Origin: JAHFUS01 sp035689115
GTDB taxonomy: Bacteria > Actinomycetota > Acidimicrobiia > Acidimicrobiales > GCA-2861595
Length of the DNA stretch: 64,000 nucleotides
NCBI GenBank assembly: GCA_035689115.1
Contig: DASSMA010000016.1
Location: 1-64,000 of the forward strand
Direction of reading: 5' to 3'
Made by a program: the position numbers and the translations under genes. Position 1 is the stretch's first letter. Every line of letters begins with the position of its first letter. The notes beneath the pieces were generated by a model. The model was given only the letters and a program-made list of their open reading frames with translations. It was not told where the DNA came from and ran no database searches. Positions 25,646 through 33,625 of this stretch are shown one piece after another.

Positions 25646-28162
25646 ATGGCCGACAACCTCACCCGTTCCGAGGCCGAGCACCGGGCGAGCTACCTCTCCC
25701 GCGCCGCCTACGAAGTCCACCTCGACCTCACCGCCGGCGAGGACACCTTCGTCTCCGACACCACCATCCGCTTCGCCGCCAACCTCACCGGCCAGCCCAC
25801 CTTCGTCGACCTCGACGCCGTCGAGGTACGCCGGGTCACCCTGAACGACCGGGTGCTCGACCCCGCCGCCTACGACGCCGGCCGGGCCCGGTTCCCGGTG
25901 CGGGGGCTGCTGCCCACCAACGTGCTGCGGGTCGTGGCCGAGTGCTCCTACCGCCACGCCGGCGTGGGCCTGCACCGCTTCGTCGACCCCGTCGACGGGC
26001 ACGTGTACCTCCACACCCAGTTCGAGCCGTTCAACGCCCACCAGGTGTTCGCCTGCTTCGACCAGCCCGACCTGAAGGGCGCCTTCACGCTCACCGTCAC
26101 CGCGCCCGAGGGCTGGACGGTGGTGTCCAACGGCCCGGTGGCCGAACGCGTCGAGGGCAGGTGGCGCTTCCAGCCGACGCCGCCCATCTCCCCGTACCTG
26201 GCCGCCGTGGTGGCCGGCCCCTACCACGCGGTCAGCGACGCCCACGGACCGATCGCCCTCGGCCTGTACTGCCGGCGGTCGCTGGCCCCCCACCTCGACG
26301 CCGACGAGCTGTTCGAGCTCACCCGCCAGGGGCTCGACTTCTTCACCGCCGAGTTCGACTACCCGTACCCGTTCGCCAAGTACGACCAGCTCTTCGTGCC
26401 CGAGTTCAACTTCGGCGCCATGGAGAACCCCGGCTGCGTGACGTTCAACGAGGGCGCCGTGTTCCGCTCGCGGGTCACCGAGGCGGCGCGCGAGAGCCGG
26501 GCCGGGACGCTCCTGCACGAGATGGCCCACATGTGGTTCGGCGACCTGGTGACCATGCGATGGTGGGACGACCTCTGGCTGAACGAGAGCTTCGCCACCT
26601 ACATGGCGTCCCACGCCCTGGCGTCGTGCACCCGCTTCGCCGACGCGTGGGTGCGCTTCGCCGCCGGCACCAAGGCGGCGGCCGCCCACCAGGACCAGCT
26701 CCCGTCCACCCACCCCATCTCCGCCGACATCGTCGACACCGACGCCGTGCGCCTCCACTTCGACGGCATCACCTACGCCAAGGGCGCCTCGGTGCTGAAG
26801 CAGCTGGTGGCCTGGGTGGGCGCCGACGCCTTCCGGGAGGGCGTGCGGACCTACTTCTGGCGCTACGAGTGGGCCAACGCCCGCCTCGCCGAGTTCCTCG
26901 CCGCCCTGGAGGAGACCAGCGGGCGCGACCTCGGGTCGTGGTCGAAGGAGTGGCTGGAGACGGCCGGGATCAACACGCTCCGGGCGCGGGTCCTCGAGGA
27001 GGACGGGCGCTACGGCTCGGTGGTGGTCGAGCAGTCCGGCCAGCCGGGGTTCGACACGCTGCGGTCCCACCGCCTGGCGGTGGGCGCCTACCGCCTCGGT
27101 CCCGAGGGGCTGGTCCGGGACCAGCGGGTGGAGCTCGACGTCGTCGGCGCCGAGACGGTGGTGGACGGGCTGGCGGGCGTCGCGGTCGCCGACCTGCTGC
27201 TGCTCAACGACGACGACCTCACCTACGCCAAGATCCGCCTCGACGAGCGCTCGCTGGCCACCGCCCTCGCCCACCTGGGCACCCTGCGCGATCCCATGGC
27301 CCGCAACCTGGTGTGGGCGTCGGCGTGGGACATGGCGCGCGACGCCGAGCTGGCGGCCAGCCGCTTCCTCGAACTGGTCACGGTGCACGCGCCCGGCGAG
27401 CCCGACGACTCCGCCCTCCAGCGCCTGCTGTTCCAGGCGCTGCACGCCGCCGACGCGTTCAGCGACCCCGCCCACCGACCTGCCGCCCGCGCCCGCCTGG
27501 CGGCGGTCGGCCGCGAGGGCCTGGCCGCAGCCGAGCCGGGCAGCGACCGCCAGCTCATCTGGGCCCGGCTCGTGGTCTCGGCCGGCGACGGGCCGGAGGC
27601 AGCGGCCTTCGCCCGGGGCCTGCTGGAGGGCGCCGGCGTCCCTCCCGGGCTGGAGGTCGACACCGACCTGCGCTGGCACGTGGTGGCCGCCCTGGCCGCC
27701 GCCGGCGAGGACGGCGACGGGGCGCTGGTGGCGGCCGAACTCGAGCGCGACCCCACCGACATCGGCGAGCGCCGGGCCGCGGCCGCCCTGGCGTCACGGC
27801 CCACGGCGGCGGCCAAGGAGGAGGCGTGGGCCCGGCTCCACGATCCCGCCCAGCCGTTGGCCCTCCTGCGGTCGGTGGCGGGGTCGTTCTTCCAGCACGG
27901 CCAGGACGACCTGGTACGGCCCTACGTCGGGCCCTACCTCGAGGCGCTGCCCCGGTGGTGGGAGGAGCGCACGCCCGACGAGGCCCTCCGCCTGGCCGGC
28001 GGCCTGTTCCCCGACACGGTGGTCGAGCCGGCCACCGTCGACGCCGCCTCCGCCGCCCTGGACGCGGGCGGGCTGCCCGGCCCGATGCGGCGGGTGGTGC
28101 TGGAGGGGCGGGACAGGGTGGAGCGGGCGCTCAGGGCCCGGGCGGCTGACGCCGCCGGTTAG
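25646..28162 (+). CDS. pepN: Aminopeptidase N, M1 family (first copy)
   Basis: An 838-aa zinc aminopeptidase. The exopeptidase motif is GAMENPGCVTFNE (GxMEN) and the zinc motif is HEMAHMWFGDLVTMRWWDDLWLNE (HExxH-x18-E), at about residues 258-315. The catalytic Tyr lies in DGITYAKGASVLKQL. An ERAP1-like helical C-terminal domain covers residues 450-838. There is no signal peptide, so it is cytoplasmic, for turnover of oligopeptides. ATG 25646 overlaps nothing and follows the FrhB-like gene by 2 bp. A second M1 enzyme lies at 33626 with about 30 percent similar framework, so the two are ancient paralogues and not a recent duplication. Confidence 0.93.
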   Translation: MADNLTRSEAEHRASYLSRAAYEVHLDLTAGEDTFVSDTTIRFAANLTGQPTFVDLDAVEVRRVTLNDRVLDPAAYDAGRARFPVRGLLPTNVLRVVAECSYRHAGVGLHRFVDPVDGHVYLHTQFEPFNAHQVFACFDQPDLKGAFTLTVTAPEGWTVVSNGPVAERVEGRWRFQPTPPISPYLAAVVAGPYHAVSDAHGPIALGLYCRRSLAPHLDADELFELTRQGLDFFTAEFDYPYPFAKYDQLFVPEFNFGAMENPGCVTFNEGAVFRSRVTEAARESRAGTLLHEMAHMWFGDLVTMRWWDDLWLNESFATYMASHALASCTRFADAWVRFAAGTKAAAAHQDQLPSTHPISADIVDTDAVRLHFDGITYAKGASVLKQLVAWVGADAFREGVRTYFWRYEWANARLAEFLAALEETSGRDLGSWSKEWLETAGINTLRARVLEEDGRYGSVVVEQSGQPGFDTLRSHRLAVGAYRLGPEGLVRDQRVELDVVGAETVVDGLAGVAVADLLLLNDDDLTYAKIRLDERSLATALAHLGTLRDPMARNLVWASAWDMARDAELAASRFLELVTVHAPGEPDDSALQRLLFQALHAADAFSDPAHRPAARARLAAVGREGLAAAEPGSDRQLIWARLVVSAGDGPEAAAFARGLLEGAGVPPGLEVDTDLRWHVVAALAAAGEDGDGALVAAELERDPTDIGERRAAAALASRPTAAAKEEAWARLHDPAQPLALLRSVAGSFFQHGQDDLVRPYVGPYLEALPRWWEERTPDEALRLAGGLFPDTVVEPATVDAASAALDAGGLPGPMRRVVLEGRDRVERALRARAADAAG

Positions 28163-28190
28163 GCGCTCGCCGAGCTTGCGAGCGCGAAAC
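28163..28190. repeat. REP-like element, minimal degenerate copy
   Basis: GCGCTCGC (28163-28170) and GCGAGCGC form a perfect 8-bp stem around a CGAGCTT loop, followed by GAAAC. The string CTCGCCGAGC...TTGCGAG...GCGAAAC is shared with the copies at 13252 and 38702. It occupies the whole space between the convergent stops of pepN and the ferredoxin gene. Confidence 0.5.
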
Positions 28191-28469
28191 CTAACTGGGC
28201 GGCTCGATGAAGATGCACTCGCCGGGGCACTCCTCGGCCGCCTCGACGACGTCGTCGAGCAGGTTGTCGGGGATGCGGGCGATGCCGTTGGCCAGGCCGC
28301 CGTTGCCCATGTTGGCGTTGAACTTCTTGTCGGCCGAGTGCTCGGGGAACTGGTCCTTGCTCTCCTTCACGTAGGCCAGGCCGTCGTCCTCCATGAAGAA
28401 CACGGCAGGGGCGATCTCGGCGCAGATGCCGTCGCCCGTGCAGAGGTCGGCGTCGATCCAGACGTTCAT
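28191..28469 (-). CDS. Ferredoxin, 3Fe-4S/4Fe-4S type
   Basis: A 92-aa acidic ferredoxin. The cluster ligands are Cys10 and Cys16 (LCTGDGIC, where the second usual Cys is replaced by Gly-Asp-Gly) and Cys in ECPGEC near residue 83, which is the pattern of 3Fe-4S ferredoxins that serve cytochrome P450s and similar oxidoreductases. An insertion of about 25 residues in the middle (KDQFPEHSADKKFNANMGNGG) is longer than in minimal ferredoxins. ATG 28469 follows GAGGAG at 5 nt. No P450 gene is in the window. Confidence 0.88.
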   Translation of the reverse strand: MNVWIDADLCTGDGICAEIAPAVFFMEDDGLAYVKESKDQFPEHSADKKFNANMGNGGLANGIARIPDNLLDDVVEAAEECPGECIFIEPPS

Positions 28470-28532
28470 CTCACTCCTCGTGGGTCCGCCGCGATCCTAC
28501 CCAGAGGGAACCGACGCGCTTAAATCGAGGCG

Positions 28533-28838
28533 GTGCTGCACGATGGTCTGTGGTTCGACCGGGACGGAAAGGCCATCGGCCCCAAGGAGATGGCCCGCCT
28601 CTGCCGCGACCACGACTACAAGGTCGTGGCCAAGGATTTCGTCGGTTTCGTCGAGGTCTGCACGTCCTGGGTCGGCTTCGACCACAGCTTCCGGGGCAGC
28701 GAGCCGCTCATCTTCGAGACCTACGTGTTCGGCGGCCGCCTCGACCAGTACTGCCGGCGCTACACCACCGAGGCGGCGGCCCGCGAGGGCCACGCCAAGG
28801 TGCTGGCCACCGTCCGGCGCCTGCACCCGCCCACCTAG
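28533..28838 (+). CDS. Conserved hypothetical protein
   Basis: A 101-aa protein not recognised. It begins MLHDGLWFDRDGKAIGPKEMARLCRDHDYKVVA and contains WVGFDHSFRGSEPLIFETYVFGG and RRYTTEAAAREGHAKVLATV. Composition is globular, with no membrane segment; codon third positions are strongly GC, supporting coding. The start is GTG 28533. It is divergent from the ferredoxin gene and upstream of xseA, with about 140 bp to the latter. Confidence 0.7.
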   Translation: MLHDGLWFDRDGKAIGPKEMARLCRDHDYKVVAKDFVGFVEVCTSWVGFDHSFRGSEPLIFETYVFGGRLDQYCRRYTTEAAAREGHAKVLATVRRLHPPT

Positions 28839-28842
28839 GAGA

Positions 28843-28962
28843 CCGGTGTCTGAACCCTCGTTTGGGGCCGACCGCCCCGTTGCCGGGTCGTCTGCTCTGC
28901 CGAGGCGCTGGTCACGGTAGGTCGGTCCCTCGGCGCGTAGCGCCGAACGCGAAAGACACCGG
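28843..28962. other. Structured intergenic segment upstream of xseA
   Basis: CCGGTGTCT (28843-28851) and AGACACCGG (28954-28962) are perfect 9-bp complements that bound a segment with no open frame. A second hairpin, CGGCGC-GTA-GCGCCG, lies at 28931-28945. It could be a terminator plus leader for xseA. No known riboswitch is recognised. Confidence 0.35.
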
Positions 28963-28980
28963 GCTCCTAGGCTCCCGGCC

Positions 28981-30237
28981 GTGAACCAGCTGGGCTTCGA
29001 GGTGAGCGCGGTGCGCCGGCTGTCGCTGGTGAAGCTGTCGTCGGAGATCGCCCGCTCGCTGTCGGCCGTCGGCCGGGTGGCCGTGGAGGGGGAGGTGGTG
29101 AACCCCCGCTCGCACCCCGGGGGCGTCTACTTCACCCTGCGGGACCGGGCCGCCCAGGTGCCGGTGCGGGCGCCGGCGTCGAGGGCGGGGCGCTGGCGGC
29201 TGGTCGCCGGCGAGCGGGTGCTGGTGACCGGCACCGTCACCTGGCTCACCGACCGGGGCGCCCTCCAGTTCGTGGCCGACGACGTGGCGCCGGTGGGGGA
29301 GGGGGCCATCGCCGCCGCCCTCGCCGAGCGCCGGGCCCGGCTGGCGGCCGACGGCCTCCTCGACCGGCCCCGCCGGGCGCTGCCGGTGCTGCCCGCCGCC
29401 ATCGGCGTGGTCTGCGGCACCGAGGCGGCGGTGCGGGCCGACATCGAGTCGGTGGTCGCCGCCCGCTTCCCCGGCTACCCCGTGGCGTGGGTGGCCACCA
29501 ACGTCTCGGGGCCGGGGGCGGCCGACGCCATCACCGCCGCCCTGCTGTCCCTCGACGCCCGGCCCGAGGTCGAGGTCATCGTGCTGGCCCGGGGCGGCGG
29601 CGACGCCGCCCAGCTGCTGCCGTTCAGCGACGAGGACCTGTGCCGGGCCATCTGCGGCTGCACCACGCCGGTCGTCTCGGCGGTGGGCCACGACGGCGAC
29701 CGGCCCCTGTGCGACGAGGTGGCCGACCTACGCTGCGGCACGCCCTCCCTGGCCGCCGCCGCCGTGGTGCCCGACCGGGCCGCCCTCGAGGCGGTGCTCG
29801 AGCGGCTGGCCGAGCGCCGGGCCGCCGCCCTCGGCGCCCACCTGGTGGCCGCCTCCACGCGGCTGGCGGCCGTCGACCGGCGGGGCGCCGTGGCGGCCGC
29901 CCTCGACGGTGCCCGCCGGCGGCTCGACCAGGCCGGCGCCCGCGCGCGCCTGGTCCACCCCGCCCGGGCCGTCGCTGCCGCCGCCGAGCGCCTCGACCGG
30001 GTCGACTGGCGCTCGCCCGCCCGCCGGCGCTGCGACGGCGAGCGCCGCCGCCTCGACGCCGCCGGCCGCCACCTCGACGCCCTCTCGCCGGCCCGGGTGC
30101 TGGCCCGCGGCTACGCGGTGGTGCGCGACGGGTCGGGTGCCGTCATCCGGGACTCGGCGGCGGTGGCCGCCGGCGCCTGCCTCGACGTGGAGCTGGCCGC
30201 CGGCCGCCTGGCCGTCCGGGTCGAGGAGGCGCGGTGA
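28981..30237 (+). CDS. xseA: Exodeoxyribonuclease VII large subunit
   Basis: A 418-aa nuclease subunit. An OB fold covers residues 1-100 (EIARSLSAVGRVAVEGEVVN...GGVYFTLRDRAAQVPVR). The catalytic core includes IGVVCGTEAAVRADIE, VLARGGGDAAQLLPFSDEDLCRAI (compare RGGGSxEDLxxFNxE) and SAVGHDGDRPLCDEVADLRCGTPSLAAA. The C-terminal third is a coiled coil. With XseB it degrades single-stranded DNA from both ends. Several usual positions differ (VGHETD becomes VGHDGD), as seen in distant members. It starts at GTG 28981 and its stop overlaps the xseB start by 4 bp. Confidence 0.93.
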   Translation: MNQLGFEVSAVRRLSLVKLSSEIARSLSAVGRVAVEGEVVNPRSHPGGVYFTLRDRAAQVPVRAPASRAGRWRLVAGERVLVTGTVTWLTDRGALQFVADDVAPVGEGAIAAALAERRARLAADGLLDRPRRALPVLPAAIGVVCGTEAAVRADIESVVAARFPGYPVAWVATNVSGPGAADAITAALLSLDARPEVEVIVLARGGGDAAQLLPFSDEDLCRAICGCTTPVVSAVGHDGDRPLCDEVADLRCGTPSLAAAAVVPDRAALEAVLERLAERRAAALGAHLVAASTRLAAVDRRGAVAAALDGARRRLDQAGARARLVHPARAVAAAAERLDRVDWRSPARRRCDGERRRLDAAGRHLDALSPARVLARGYAVVRDGSGAVIRDSAAVAAGACLDVELAAGRLAVRVEEAR

Positions 30238-30437
30238 CGGACGAGCCTCGCACCTACGAGCAGCTGGTGGAGGCCCTCGAGGCGCTCACGCAGCGCATGG
30301 CCGACGGCGACGTCGGCATCGAGGAGGCGGTCGACCTCTACGAGCGGGCCGGGCGCCTCCACGCCCAGGCGGCCGAGCGCCTGGCGCGGGTCCAGGAGCG
30401 CATCGAGCGCCTCGACGCCGGCAACCCGTCCGCCTGA
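30234..30437 (+). CDS. xseB: Exodeoxyribonuclease VII small subunit
   Basis: A 67-aa helical protein with the family pattern YEQLVEALEALTQRMADGDVGIEEAVDLYERAGRL..CxxxL. Six copies bind the XseA coiled coil. GTG 30234 overlaps the xseA TGA. A strong palindromic terminator begins 3 bp after its stop. Confidence 0.92.
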   Translation: MTDEPRTYEQLVEALEALTQRMADGDVGIEEAVDLYERAGRLHAQAAERLARVQERIERLDAGNPSA

Positions 30438-30440
30438 GGC

Positions 30441-30488
30441 TTCTCGGTAGGGAAACTCACGCTCCGGCGTGAGTTTCCATACCGAGAA
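30441..30488. terminator. Bidirectional palindromic terminator
   Basis: TTCTCGGTA-G-GGAAACTCACGC (30441-30462) pairs with GCGTGAGTTTCC-A-TACCGAGAA (30467-30488), loop TCCG, one internal mismatch. It separates xseB from the convergent phosphoesterase. Confidence 0.75.
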
Positions 30489-30498
30489 TCCCGGGACG

Positions 30499-31617
30499 TC
30501 AGCGGCGGTCGGGCCAGGGGTGGCTGAAGCAGCGGTGGGAGAGCAGGCCGGGGGAAACCACGCCCCAGCCGCCGAGCAGCGCCCGGCGGGTTCTCTCGGT
30601 CCAGGCGATGGCGTCGGGGGCGGCGACCCGGCGCACCACCTGGCGGATGCCACCCTCGTGGACGGCGTAGCCGGCCCACACCCCGGGGTAGTGCATGGTG
30701 GCGGCCACCTCGGTGAGCACGAGGGGTCCCCAGCGCCGGCGGCGGTTGCGGTGGGTGTGGCCGGCGCTGACGAGGGTGGCCGGGTTGGCCCGGACCACGG
30801 CGTCGAGCAGGAGGCGGGCGTCGGGGCCGGGAATGCCGGCCGGGTAGGCCATGGGGACGCGGAACCGCTGGGCGTAGTGGTGGGTGGCCAGGAAGGCGCT
30901 GCCCGGGGCGCCGGCCAGGAGGTCGGCCACCTGCTCGCGGGCCCGCTTGGCGACGGTACCGCCGTGGTGGGTCGGGATGGTGGTGTCGACCAGGACGACC
31001 CGGATGCCCGGCAGGTCGACGTGGGCCGGCTCGTCCGTCAGCACCAGGCCCCGGGCGGCGAAGGCGGCGCGGCCGTCCACCGCCTTCGCGCCCACGTCGT
31101 GGTTGCCCGGGATGGCGGCCACCGGCACGCCGGTGCCGGCCAGGAGGTCGGCGACGTCGGACCACTGCTGCGGGCGACCGGAGTAGGTGAGGTCACCCTT
31201 GGCCACCACCGCGGTGGCGCCCCACGCGACCGCCTCCCGCAGCGCGGCGCGGGCGCAGCGGAGAGGATAGGGATCGCCGCCCGCCGGCCGCCGCTCCCGG
31301 ATCAGCCCGGAGAGGCCGAAGTGGCGCTCGCCCAGGTGGAGGTCGTTGACGGTGGCGAAGCGGCCCAGCAGCTCGCCGGGGGGCGGGGCGAGGGTGCGCG
31401 CGGTGGCGGCGGCCCGCGGCGCGCCGGCGCCCGGCCGCCGGACGAGCACGTCCACGGTGGTGGCCGGGGGCAGGCCGTCGAGGGTGGCGGCACCCGGCCC
31501 GCCGCCGCCGACCTCGACCGTCGAGTCCCCGGCGCTGATCGTCGTGCCCGCCGGGAGATCGTGCCAGCACACCTGCACCGAGGTGTCCTCGACGGCGAAC
31601 ACGGAGACTGGTGACAT
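30499..31617 (-). CDS. Calcineurin-like metallophosphoesterase
   Basis: A 372-aa protein. An N-terminal fibronectin-like beta domain (residues 1-85) precedes the phosphoesterase core: TVNDLHLGERHF (DxH-like first metal motif, here NDLH), VVAKGDLTYSG (GDxxY), IPGNHDVG (GNHD), THHYAQRF and SAGHTHRN (GHTHR). The five blocks match purple-acid/3',5'-cAMP phosphodiesterase-like enzymes. No signal peptide is seen from ATG 31617. The next gene is divergent, with 59 bp between the two start codons. Substrate is undetermined. Confidence 0.86.
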   Translation of the reverse strand: MSPVSVFAVEDTSVQVCWHDLPAGTTISAGDSTVEVGGGGPGAATLDGLPPATTVDVLVRRPGAGAPRAAATARTLAPPPGELLGRFATVNDLHLGERHFGLSGLIRERRPAGGDPYPLRCARAALREAVAWGATAVVAKGDLTYSGRPQQWSDVADLLAGTGVPVAAIPGNHDVGAKAVDGRAAFAARGLVLTDEPAHVDLPGIRVVLVDTTIPTHHGGTVAKRAREQVADLLAGAPGSAFLATHHYAQRFRVPMAYPAGIPGPDARLLLDAVVRANPATLVSAGHTHRNRRRRWGPLVLTEVAATMHYPGVWAGYAVHEGGIRQVVRRVAAPDAIAWTERTRRALLGGWGVVSPGLLSHRCFSHPWPDRR

Positions 31618-31676
31618 GGCCCGGTTGTAGCACCACGGTACAGTTCGGCTGTCCGGCGGCGGCAGAAAGGGCAGCG

Positions 31677-33440
31677 ATGACGAGGTCTTCCCGATGGGGC
31701 AGGAGGGCAGCTGCGGTCGCTCTTCTGGTGCTCGCCGCCGTGCTTCCGGGGGCGGTCGCCGCCCCGCCGGCGTCGGCATTGGGCGACACGCTCCAGGTGA
31801 CGCCCGAGGTCACCACCGTGCAGGTCGGCACGGCCGTCACCCTCACCGCTCACCTCACGTACACGCCGATCGTCAGCCCGTTACTCATTCACTTCCGCTT
31901 CGAGGGCGGCCCCATGGCCGGCCAGCCCGACCGGACCTGCACGGTCCCGACCGGGTTTGGTACCGGCACCTGCACCGTCGACACGCCGGCCGCCGTCACC
32001 GCCGGCTCCACCCTGGTGCGGGCCTGGCAGGACACCCGGACGATCGACGAGGCCGAGGGCCGGCTGTCCAGCGCTTCGCCGTCCAGCGCGGCCGACGCCG
32101 ACTGCACCAGCGACCCCAACGAGACGCCGTTCTCGGCCTGCACGACCGGCGACACGGTGACGCCGGGGTCGGCGCCCGAGGCCGACACCACCGACGTGGT
32201 GCGCATCACGTGGCGGGACTACACCCTCGACCTGAAGCCCGACACCCAGGACCACCCCCGCAGCGAGGGCGCCAGCCTGTCGGCCACCATCACCGCGTCA
32301 GTGTTCAACGCCGCCAACCAGCCGGCGGCCAACGTCCCGGTGAACTTCGAGCTGTTCGACGGCTCGGTGTCCGACCCGGGCGGGGGCAACACGCCGAACA
32401 TCCCCGACCGTACCTGCACCACCGGCGGGTCGGGCACGTGCTCGATCACCCTCACCCAGACGCTCGACGGCCAGGACTACATCTGCGGCTGGGTGTCGGC
32501 CACGCCGCCGGTGATGGAGGGGAAGGTCTCCACCACGGCGATCTGCGCCGGCGAGACCCTCGCCGACCTGAGCGGTGAGGACGGCGCCACCTTCCCCAAT
32601 GACCCCGTCGACGTGGCGCGGGTGCGGTGGGGCAGTGCCGTGCCCATCCTGCCGGTGGTCACGCCGCCGCCCACCACCGGACCGGCCGGGAGTGGCTACT
32701 GGCTGGTGGCCACCGACGGCGGCATCTTCAACTTCGGCGACGCCGCCTTCAAGGGCTCGGCCGGCTCCATCCCGCTGAACCAGCCGATCGTCGGCATGGC
32801 GGCCACGCCCACCGGGGGCGGCTACTGGCTGGTGGCGTCCGACGGCGGCATCTTCAACTACGGCGACGCCGCCTTCAAGGGTTCCACCGGCGGGATCAAG
32901 CTCAACAAGCCCATCGTCGGGATGGCCCGCACGCCGAACGGCGGCGGCTACTGGCTGGTGGCCAGCGACGGCGGGATCTTCTCGTTCGGCAACGCCGTGT
33001 TCCGCGGCTCCACCGGCAGCATGAAGCTGAACCAGCCGATCGTGGGGATGGCGGCCACGCCGTCCGGCAACGGCTACTGGCTGGTGGCCGCCGACGGCGG
33101 CATCTTCAACTTCGGCGACGCCACCTTCCGCGGCTCCACCGGTTCGATCAAGCTCAACAAGCCGATCGTCGGCATGGACGCCACGCCGTCGGGGATCGGC
33201 TACTGGCTGGTGGCCACCGACGGCGGCATCTTCAACTTTGGCGACGCCGCCTTCAAGGGCTCCACCGGTGGCACGCCGCTCAACAAGCCCATCGTCGGCA
33301 TGAGCCGCACCTCCTCCGGCAACGGCTACCGCCTGGTGGCCACCGACGGCGGCGTCTTCGTGTTCGGCGACGCCACCTTCAAGGGGTCCACCGGCGGCAT
33401 GAAGCTCAACAAGCCGGTGGTGGGCATGGCCGGCTTCTGA
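31677..33440 (+). CDS. Secreted protein with Ig-like domains and six 42-residue GYWLV repeats
   Basis: A 587-aa exported protein. Signal peptide: residues 1-37 (RRAAAVALLVLAAVLPGAVAAPPASA). Residues 40-330 contain two bacterial Ig-like modules with paired cysteines (TCTVPTGFGTGTC, RTCTTGGSGTC). After a Pro-rich linker (VVTPPPTTGP) come six tandem repeats of 42 aa, consensus GYWLVATDGGIFNFGDAAFKG followed by STGGIKLNKPIVGMAATPSG. The regular Gly-Tyr-Trp and Asp-Gly-Gly spacing suggests a beta-propeller-like fold. ATG 31677 follows AGAAAGG. The same repeat occurs in the gene at 61699. The role is likely surface binding or cell-wall association; no catalytic motif is visible. Confidence 0.85.
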   Translation: MTRSSRWGRRAAAVALLVLAAVLPGAVAAPPASALGDTLQVTPEVTTVQVGTAVTLTAHLTYTPIVSPLLIHFRFEGGPMAGQPDRTCTVPTGFGTGTCTVDTPAAVTAGSTLVRAWQDTRTIDEAEGRLSSASPSSAADADCTSDPNETPFSACTTGDTVTPGSAPEADTTDVVRITWRDYTLDLKPDTQDHPRSEGASLSATITASVFNAANQPAANVPVNFELFDGSVSDPGGGNTPNIPDRTCTTGGSGTCSITLTQTLDGQDYICGWVSATPPVMEGKVSTTAICAGETLADLSGEDGATFPNDPVDVARVRWGSAVPILPVVTPPPTTGPAGSGYWLVATDGGIFNFGDAAFKGSAGSIPLNQPIVGMAATPTGGGYWLVASDGGIFNYGDAAFKGSTGGIKLNKPIVGMARTPNGGGYWLVASDGGIFSFGNAVFRGSTGSMKLNQPIVGMAATPSGNGYWLVAADGGIFNFGDATFRGSTGSIKLNKPIVGMDATPSGIGYWLVATDGGIFNFGDAAFKGSTGGTPLNKPIVGMSRTSSGNGYRLVATDGGVFVFGDATFKGSTGGMKLNKPVVGMAGF

Positions 33441-33617
33441 GTTTCGCCTCGGAAGCGGAGCTTCCTCGGCGAGCTTGACGTGCCGTCCTTCGGACGGCGC
33501 GCAGGCCGGCGGCCGGCAAGCCGGCCTTCGGCCCTTCTGCGGGGGGCTGCGCCCCCCGCACCCCCCGTGCCGGCAGCCGTAGGGGGGCGCCTCCGGCGCC
33601 GAGGGCGGCCGCCGGCG
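33441..33617 (+). repeat. REP-like element, full copy
   Basis: This copy starts directly after the stop of the repeat-protein gene. It comprises module 1 TTTCGCCTC with hairpin GGAAGC-GGA-GCTTCC (33451-33465) and TCGGCGAG; module 2 GACGTGCCGTCC followed by GGACGGC; several GGCCGGC-rich stems; a G-hairpin GCGGGGGGC-TGC-GCCCCCCGC (33539-33559); then CCCCCCGTGCCGGCAGCCG and GGGGGGCGCCTCCGGCG. It aligns over its length with 48489-48662. Confidence 0.85.
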
Positions 33618-33625
33618 ATGAGTCC

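Noticed and set aside
32695..33440. CRISPR-like or tandem DNA repeat array
   Set aside because: The 126-bp periodicity is explained by the 42-residue protein repeats; copies differ mainly at synonymous and tolerated positions and there are no unique spacers.
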